A stretch of DNA of 58,478 nt from Chloroflexota bacterium (GTDB taxonomy: Bacteria > Chloroflexota > Dehalococcoidia > Lucifugimonadales > GCA-2722455). The translations under genes and the position numbers were made by a program. Below are positions 50,201 through 58,478 of the stretch, piece by piece. Where the stretch lies: NCBI GenBank assembly GCA_002722455.1, contig PBMB01000011.1, positions 16,892-75,369 on the forward strand, read 5' to 3'. How positions within the stretch are numbered: position 1 is the first letter of the stretch; the number at the start of each line of letters is the position of its first letter. The notes below the pieces were generated by a model. That model was not told the origin of the DNA. It saw only the letters and a list, made by a program, of their open reading frames with translations, and ran no database searches.

Positions 50201-53200
50201 GAAGAAGCTTTCTTAGAAAACTATCAAGATATGAAATATGCATTAAACAATTATAAAAGAAATGAATATCAAGAAATAACAGGTCAGCATTCTTTGACGA
50301 TTGTAAAACTTAGTTCAGGAAACGAATTAAGTTCTTCGGAATGTATTAATTCACCATTGGAATGTGCTTTTAGATTTACTTATGATATTTCAGGAGGAAA
50401 TGAAAAAATAAGAGTAGACGGAAATAATTCTATAATAAATAATCATTTAGATTTTATAGAGAACACAACAAGTATAAGCCCAAGGCAATGCCTTCATTGG
50501 ATTGAAAAGACAAATCCAAGCGATGGGTCTAAATATTGGGAATTACAAAAAGAATCTAATTCTCTTGATTGTGGTATAGGAATTTATGAAAAAACACCTG
50601 TAACAGTGGACGTACTTGCAGAAAACGGTAATTTTAGAACAATTCTTCTTGATAAAAAATGTAATCTTTTGAAATTAAACGGAAATAAAGTTGAAGTAGA
50701 CTCAGGAACGACTACACCTTGTGGAATAATGAAATCAAAAGACGGTTCTGAAATCATTCAAGTTGTAGAAAACACAATCGCAACAACTGCTTTAATTAAT
50801 GACGTTTTTGTGGAAAAAGGTTTTATAAATACATTAAATTCAGATATATTGACAGGTGTAACGTTAAATACAACTGATTTGGTTGCAACAACATTAAATG
50901 CAAAGACAGTTGAAGTGGCAACAGAAATGATTGTTAATGGAAATAACACATTTAATAATTTAGTAGAGTTTAAAGACCAAGTGGAGTTCAATAAAACCGT
51001 TGGTGTAGATAAAAATCTCACAATTGAAAAAGATTTAAGAGTTGATGGCAACGTTATTTTTAATGGTGAAATTAATTTACACCATGTAACAATAGATGGA
51101 GATCTAACAGTTAATTCAGTTGCAACACTATCAAACACTAAAATATTAGGAAATTTCAATAGTGAAAACATAAATAGTTCAACTTTAAATTCAGATCAAA
51201 TAAGCACAAATACAGCTAAGTCAAAAACGTTAATGAAAGCTCCTACGGGTGATTTTGATAACATAACAAATGAACTAACGATGATTGACAAAAAAATATC
51301 AGAGATGGAATTTGTTAATGGTTATGAAGAAGAATCAGGAAATTGGAAGAATGTTGGTTCTTATTATAATTGTAGTAGTTGGACACCTTCAAGATCTGAA
51401 AGAGCAAAAGGAAGTGAATTCACACAAAGAAGAACTTGTGCTCAAAAACAAGAAAAAACAATAAAAACATACGGGAACTGGTATCGTGTAGATGGCAGAT
51501 TCAACAGAAAACTCGAAAAAAAGGAAGAAATATCCAGAGTTATAAATGTAATAGAAACTCAAAGTGCTTTTGGGACAGAAGAAAAACCTATTTTGTCAGT
51601 AGAAATAATCAACAGAGGAAGAAAGGATAAATAATGATGAGGCTTAAAAATAAAGGGATTTCTTTAGTGGAATCATTGTTAGCATTAACAGTTGGTGGTG
51701 CAGCCATAACAGGCGTAATAGTAAAAAATACAGAAGAAACAGAAAAAGATTTAACGGTAAATTTAATTCATGACGCAATTAAAATTGTTTATGCCGTAGA
51801 TCATAGAATTGCAATTGACGGATATGACGTAACATTATGGAATACAACAAGTTGGAATTCATTATCAGAAATTAATAAAGAATTAATTCAGAAAGAATTA
51901 ACCTCTGAGAATAATACTGCTTGTTCTAGTGGAACTTGGAAACCAAGTTTAAATACCGAAAGAGATAGAGTTCTAATACCGTGTAATTTATTTAATAATA
52001 GACCTGAAAATGGCGTGTTAATGAGTGCAGAGCTTGTAACAGATTATACAACGCTTGCTCCTGACGATAAAAATTACATAAAAGATTTTAATCTATATTT
52101 ATCATTCGAAGATGAAGAAGCTTTTAGAGAAAATATAAAAAATATAAAATATGCAGTAAACACATTTAAATCAGATTCAAAAAAAGAAATATCTGGTATT
52201 CATAATTTTGATTTGCACTCTATTTCAAAAAATGAAAATATATCTTTACAAGAATGTTCGGCAGCACCAACGGATTGTGCTTTCAAACTTTCTTTAAATA
52301 GGTCTGGTGGCTTTGAATACTTAAAAATAGACGGCAGTAATTCAATGGTTAATTCTCACCTAAGTTTTGTCGAAACAAAAGGTCAATCTCCAATGAAATG
52401 TCAAAAGTGGACGAACACAAAAACAGAATTTACAGGAGTTTGGAGTTTAGCAGAAGTAGATTGTGGAATAGGAATATATGAAGGCAGTCCATTATTAGTT
52501 GAAGTGGCAGCAGAAAATGGAACGTTTAGAAATATAATTTTAGACAAAAAATGTAAAAAATATGAAAAAGTTTCTGGAAAAATAAATGAATCTTCCGACG
52601 AAGTTCCTTGTGGAATATTGCAATCACCAACAGGATCAGATACAGAAGTTATTCAAGTAGTGGATAAGATAATGTCAGAAACATTATTGGCAAAAGAATT
52701 ATATTCAAAAAATGGTGAAATTTATAATTTGGAAGTAACAAATCTAAATATAAACACTGCGACTTTTGAAAGTATTGTATCGGATTCAACAAAGGCAGAA
52801 GAATTAATAATACAAAATAATTTGAAAAACATGGGTGCAACAATTTTCAATGGAGAAGTTGTTTTTAATGAAACAAACATAGACGGAGTATTAAACTTTG
52901 AATCAGATTTATCAATAGGTGGAGATTTAACAGTAAAAGGAAATTCAGAGTTTTTAAAACCTATATCATTAAAAGATACTAGAATAAAAGGAACATTAAC
53001 TGTAAATAAAGATACTGTTTTTAAAGATGAAACAAACTTTTCAAGCTTAACAGTAACAAATGGAGTAACAAATAATGTTATAAATGTAGGCAGTAATGTA
53101 AATATAGCAACTAGTATGACGGGAACTACGGGGATGTCTGCTCCAGTAGGTGAATTCGGTAATATAAATAAAGATTTGGGTGACGCACGTACTGATTTAT

Positions 53201-56200
53201 CGAAAATAACACCTAATGGAGAAACAAGTGGTGGAGGAACAGATCAACCAAATGTAGGTTTTACATTAAAAGTAGAGTATAGTTCTTGGGTGAATAAAGA
53301 TGATATTTACGCATGTTCATTATGGCTGCCAGAAGCTTCTTCTAAACCGAAAGGAGTGACATTTACTCAATCAAGAGAGTGTTCTAGGAACCAGATTAGG
53401 ACAGAAACAACATATAAAGTATGGGAAGACGGTCGCCCCAAAGAATTATTTATGAGGGAAACAATAGAAAGAGTCGTTGCTGTTCTACAAGAAAGAGAAA
53501 AAATAGGAACTAAACCTACAGGCGGTGAGGGAGAAGTTAATCAATGTTATTATAACTCTGGAAATAAGTTCGTTCATGAACTTGATACAACAACAAATGC
53601 TGGAACAAGTTCTTGGTATATATTATCAGACATAGGTCCTTTCTATGATAGTGGTTCTGGTATTAGACCGACTGGTACACTTGTCAAGAACGGCAAAAAA
53701 TATAGCGTAGGTCGTTTAAGAGATAATAGTTATTCTAATGGAATACAAAGAGTGGAACATGAGGTTTGTGTAAATGATGTATCAACGAATACAGATTGTT
53801 CTTATTCTTCGACGAATCATTTCTTAGAAATAGAAAAAGGTGGTCCTCATAAAGAATTGAACGAATTTATTGTTGTAAATGGTAGAATGAAAGCAGCAAA
53901 TGATCCTGCATATAAAAAAGGTAAGTATATTTCAAGCGAAAGAAAAGGTATGGATAAATTTACATATTTTGAGTTGTGTAAAATAAAAACTAACGAAGTT
54001 CCAAAAGGCAATTGGGAGCAAACAGGAACACATTGTAATCAAACAAATGGTTATTGTTCCACTCCTGGCAAAGTATTGACAGGAAATGAAAGAACAAAAG
54101 AGTGTACGGTAGGAGAGACAGGTCATTATTTACAATCTGTTCAACCGCCTTGGCATCCTAATCATCATATTTTAGTTTTATATTACAAATGTGTTTAATT
54201 CTTTAAAAACAAAAAATGTCATTCAAATGGCATTTTTTTATTATACATGGAATTGTATTCAATATTGTTATATTTTCTTTTAGTAAATAAAAAAAGTGTC
54301 CGAATGGACACTTTTTTAATGCTTGATTAATTCATATAAATATTTTTTGAAATTTCGACTTTCAAAAGATAGTTTAATGCTTCTGATTGAATGAATTCTT
54401 TTTGATATTCGCCAGTACTAGATAAAACGTCTTCATTGAGTGGATGAATAAGCTCGTCGATTTGACGAAGTGCAATGTCCATCATATCAACAAGTTCTTT
54501 TGGCTCTTTATCACGAATAATATCAGTAAAAGATCCAAGTGGTTCTTCTACACTGATACACATGTTACGAATATTTAATAATAATTTAGAATGGAATTCT
54601 AAATCTTTATTTTTCTTTTTAGCTTCAATCTTTTCAGGTAAGCTAGAAGTCACTGAAATAGAAGCACTGAAAGCTTCTCGTCTCTTGTTTTCAATTCGTT
54701 CTCGAACATTCTCAATACTTTGAAAAATGGTTTTTGCGAACTCAACTCGTTCTGTTTCTGGTAGTTTTTTTAAAATAGCTTGAGCAATCATAATAGACCT
54801 TCGTTTTCTTTTTTAATAATACTTATTTTATCAAATCGTGGTCTTCTTTGCCAGTTAAAAGTGGCACTTCTTTCAATGTTTTTGCACTAACAACAACTAA
54901 TCTGTTTTCTTTTGTTGCAAGATCTGCAGCAATAGACATAGCTGATAAAATATTCAATTCATGATCTGATGAATCATAGCTTTTTTGATTGGTTCTAATA
55001 ATCGAAAGAGCAGCTTCGTTTTCATACTCAGGAAGCTTTTCAATGGATCTAATATCTTCAATATCCAGATAAATTTGTTTACAAGAAAAATAGACGCCTT
55101 CTGCAAGAATAAGTGCTTTTTTCATTAAAAAATCCTTAATTTAAAATTTCAATTGAAATATTATATCATAAAAAAAGAAAAAAGCCAGAAGAACTGGCTT
55201 TTTGTTTTAATAATAAAGCTTTAAACTGCAAGATTCTGCATTATTTCTTTTCATTTCTTGTTCTTTATCTTTAATACAACGAATCATTTCATCAATCCTA
55301 TGATTTTTTTCCAAATACTCACTAAGTTTTGTGTTTCTATGAAACAAGCCATCAATTTGATTACGCTTATCGTAAGCAGTATTCAACTCTTCTTTGACTT
55401 CACAAACAATGTGTCCGTCAACAACTCTTTCTTTCCAATATTGGGATAATTCGCTAAATAATTCATTATATATATCTAGTTCATATTTAGCTTCATCGTA
55501 AATATTTTTCATAATAGATAATGTTTGATACTTACGAATGATTTTAACACCAATTTTTTTGGCAAGTTTTGTCATTTCTCTGTGTTTCTTGCAAACTTCT
55601 TCAATGGTTGGCATTAATACACGTTCTAGATTACAGTGACTAGTTCCAGAAGTGGCAACACGAATACTGTTTTCATTGATTTCAGAGTGGTCAAGTATTT
55701 CGATTTTTAAAGACATTTTAATACCTTTACGTGTTCTTAATAAGTAATGGAAATATTATCAAAAAAAAAGAAAAAAAACAAGAGTTATTGCATTGTAGAG
55801 GCGATAAATTCGAAAAGAAAATAAGTGCCAACTAACATAAAAATGATTAAAACGATAGAACCAACTTTTTGTCTATTTTTTCCCATAATACAACTCTCCG
55901 TCCGATGTTGAATGTTCAACATCATTATTGTATTACACTAACGGTAATATTTCAAGAAATTAAACAAAAAAAAGAACATAAATGCTCTTTTTTTTAAGTG
56001 TGTTTTTTATTGTAAAAATAATTAAAATGATTTGATAAGAGATTATTACAATTTAATCAAGTGCGTTATGAAGATGTTGAAGAATCGCCTGAGAATCTTT
56101 ATCGCAAGCACCAACGTCATTTGAAATATCAAGAAACAATTGTTCTGATACAGAAGTCCCTTTTGCGATTTCTGATTCTGCCATTTCTAGTGCAACTTGT

Positions 56201-58478
56201 TTAGCTTCTGAAATTGAAAAATAATGCATAGCCATAGTTTATTCCTCCAATAAAAAGGTTATATAAATAATCATATCATAGAGAAGATTCAATACAAATA
56301 GAATAAGGAAAATCTTTCAACGGAACAACATGTTCTGTGTTCGTTGTCACAATCATTTCTTTGAATTTTGCAGCATCTACAAATTCTTGATTGTTTTGAG
56401 TCTCTTTTTCAAAATCGAAAACCAAGTCTTCTAGGAAACGAGTCTTATCAAGCTGAAGCTTAACTGCTTTATCGCCAAAAGGTAGAAACTCGCTAACTGT
56501 ATTTAACACACTTTGACCAAGTTCTTCAATCTTAACAATTTCTGTTTTAACAATTGTGTCTCTTTCGTATAAATGGATATTAAGTTTCATTTTAACAACC
56601 TTAATTTTTTTGCTTACCGTTTTAACATAGAATAATTATATCAAAACAAAAAACAAAATACAACAAAACTTCATTGTTGATTTTTTATCCAAAAATTGAT
56701 AAAATAGGTTAATTCAAATAAATAGGTATTTATTATGTTATTGATAAATAAGATTATATCTTTACTTAGTTTTAAAAAGAAAGAACCAAGTGAATTTGCT
56801 AGACTTTCTTCTGTTGGTCATGACCTATATGAGCAATTAGAAAATGGAGGTCGTCGTTTTAACTATACAAAATATAAGAATAGTGGAAGAAACGAAATAG
56901 ACACAAAAGGTTGCAAAGCATTTTTTGAAGATCCATATCCATATAATGTTAATTCTAATAGCTCTGGTGATTATGATAACGACCGTAGAAGTCGAAGACA
57001 AAGACAAGCAAGATCAAGAAGTTCAAGTAGAGACAACAGAAGCTCAGTAAGCAGAAATGGACTATAAAAAAACCGTAGAACTCACTACGGTTTTTTATTT
57101 TAACTATCCCACGCTAATTTTTCTTTTAGGGCAATATTTATGTTTAACTTCTGATTCAGCAACAAAAAGGATAAAGAATCCTAAAAACCAAGCAATAAGG
57201 GCTTCCTTTTGATTTACAAGAGCTAATGTATTAAGTGCATAACACAAAGCAGTTAAGACAATCATTAGAAAATAAACAACTTTAAGAAGTTTTTTTAATG
57301 TTTTGTTAGCTTTTGATAGTGAAATGTTCATTTTTAAAATTGCCTCCTATAAATCATTGATTAAGTAAGAATATTATATATAAAGTTTACATTTTACACA
57401 ATAGTTTTTTAACAAAAAAATAAAACTTTCAAATAAAACAATGATTTGATATAATCATTAGCAATATTTTAATAAGAGGAGATTAAGATGGGTCAAATAA
57501 ATGAAATTCCTACAGTAAAAATAGAAGAGAATCATTTGATAGAAATTAATAAATCATTGGGTCAAGCAGTAGAGAACATATCAGCAGCATCACTTGATTT
57601 TATTGAAAATTTAAAAAGTGGTAATATGCCGACAGAAAAAGAATTGGAACGATTTTCTAAATCAATTGCAAGAATGAAAGATAACGCAACGAAAACTAAG
57701 AAAGCTTGCTCTGGAAATTGTAAAAAAACTGATCGTAGAATTCAATTGTTGAGAGAAAGTTTGCAAAAAACGAAAAAATCAATAGGTGTTATTTCAAATT
57801 CTGAAATATTGGAAATCTGTAATGATGGTTTGGAGAAAGACGAAGAATTATCGTTGAAATAAAGTGGAACAAAGAAAAAAACAAGTCGAAACGAGTTTTC
57901 GGCTTTTTTTTATATCAATTTTTCACAAAAAAAACGCCAAAATAAATTGGCGTGTATCCTATGATCGTAACCTCTAGGATCAGTGGAAGTACAAGCCGAC
58001 CAAGAAGTTTTTGTATTGTAATATATTAAGAAAAATAAACCAATATTTTTTTTAAATATTAAATAAAAATGTAAAAATTGTTTTAAATATTTTAAAAATA
58101 TAAAAATAAGTGATAAATATATATATAGGAGAACGTAATAAGACAAGGGACAACATAATTATGAATAAAAAACTTTTATCTTTGACAATAAGTGTCATTT
58201 TTTTATCAAATAATGCTTATTCAGAATCGGATTTTTTAGCAATAATAAAACCAGATAAAAATTTGTACTTATTTGAAGAAGTGAACATAGATGACGGAAC
58301 AGATACAGATAATGATGGATTAACAGATTATGAAGAAATAAGAGAAGGCACAGATCCAAATAATCCAGATACAGACAATGACGGTTTGGAAGACGGTGAA
58401 GAAGTAGATTTAGGCACAGATCCAAATAATCCAGATACAGACAATGACGGTTTGGAAGACGGTGAAGAAGTAGATTTA

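Overview
The window is AT-rich, gene-dense and made almost entirely of short genes without recognisable families. It reads as the accessory region of a large extrachromosomal element (jumbo phage or megaplasmid) in a low-GC gammaproteobacterium. Pointers are an SspB adaptor with its ClpX-tethering tail, tRNAs with an encoded CCA, Shine-Dalgarno starts and sigma70-type promoters; a Vibrionaceae-like host is only a guess. I see no phage structural, replication, integrase, transposase, rRNA or CRISPR feature. The tRNA load favours a phage; the three type IV prepilin-like proteins and the secreted calcium-repeat protein favour a plasmid. The replicon type stays open.

Layout. 1-4.2 kb: a leftward transcript in which tRNA genes (Leu-UAA, Ile2-type CAU, Arg-UCU) alternate with short protein genes and structured noncoding stretches. 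4.4-10 kb (minus): lipoprotein metallopeptidase, nucleoside-hydrolase-like protein, KptA RNA 2'-phosphotransferase, SpoT/Mesh1-type HD hydrolase, small unknowns. 11.3-13.6 kb: a pseudoknotted RNA beside tRNA-Arg, then tRNA-Arg plus a tRNA with anticodon CUA, predicted to read amber codons. 13.7-24.6 kb: short unknowns on both strands, a YgjV-like membrane protein, an independent ncRNA, a sirtuin operon, a ClpP-like protein, a cold-shock/membrane fusion and a Nudix enzyme. 24.8-32.8 kb (plus): small unknowns, a DnaJ-type zinc finger separated from the next gene by one in-frame amber codon, and a roughly 500-nt RNA predicted to show GUGUGUG in five hairpin loops. 32.8-43.6 kb (minus): GNAT, SspB, a GHKL ATPase, an ADP-ribose-type Nudix hydrolase, a PRTase, adenylate kinase and unknowns. 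43.7-46.8 kb: three tandem paralogues. 47.5-54.2 kb: three 630-854-residue prepilin-like proteins with thrombospondin-1-like domains. 54.3 kb to the end: unknowns, a small RNA and the start of a thrombospondin-3-repeat protein.

Expression. Most genes or pairs have their own promoter (often TTGATT-N17-TATAAT or an extended -10 TGCTATAAT) and terminator; in three places terminator and promoter are fused into one compact element. The tRNAs read AUA, UUA and AGA, codons an AT-rich element overuses. Several enzymes work on NAD or ADP-ribose chemistry (KptA, Sir2, NudF-like Nudix, nucleoside-hydrolase-like). The strongest candidates for undescribed biology are the GUGUGUG multi-loop RNA with matching ACACAC leaders, the amber-reading tRNA with a candidate readthrough target, and the prepilin/TSP1 trio.
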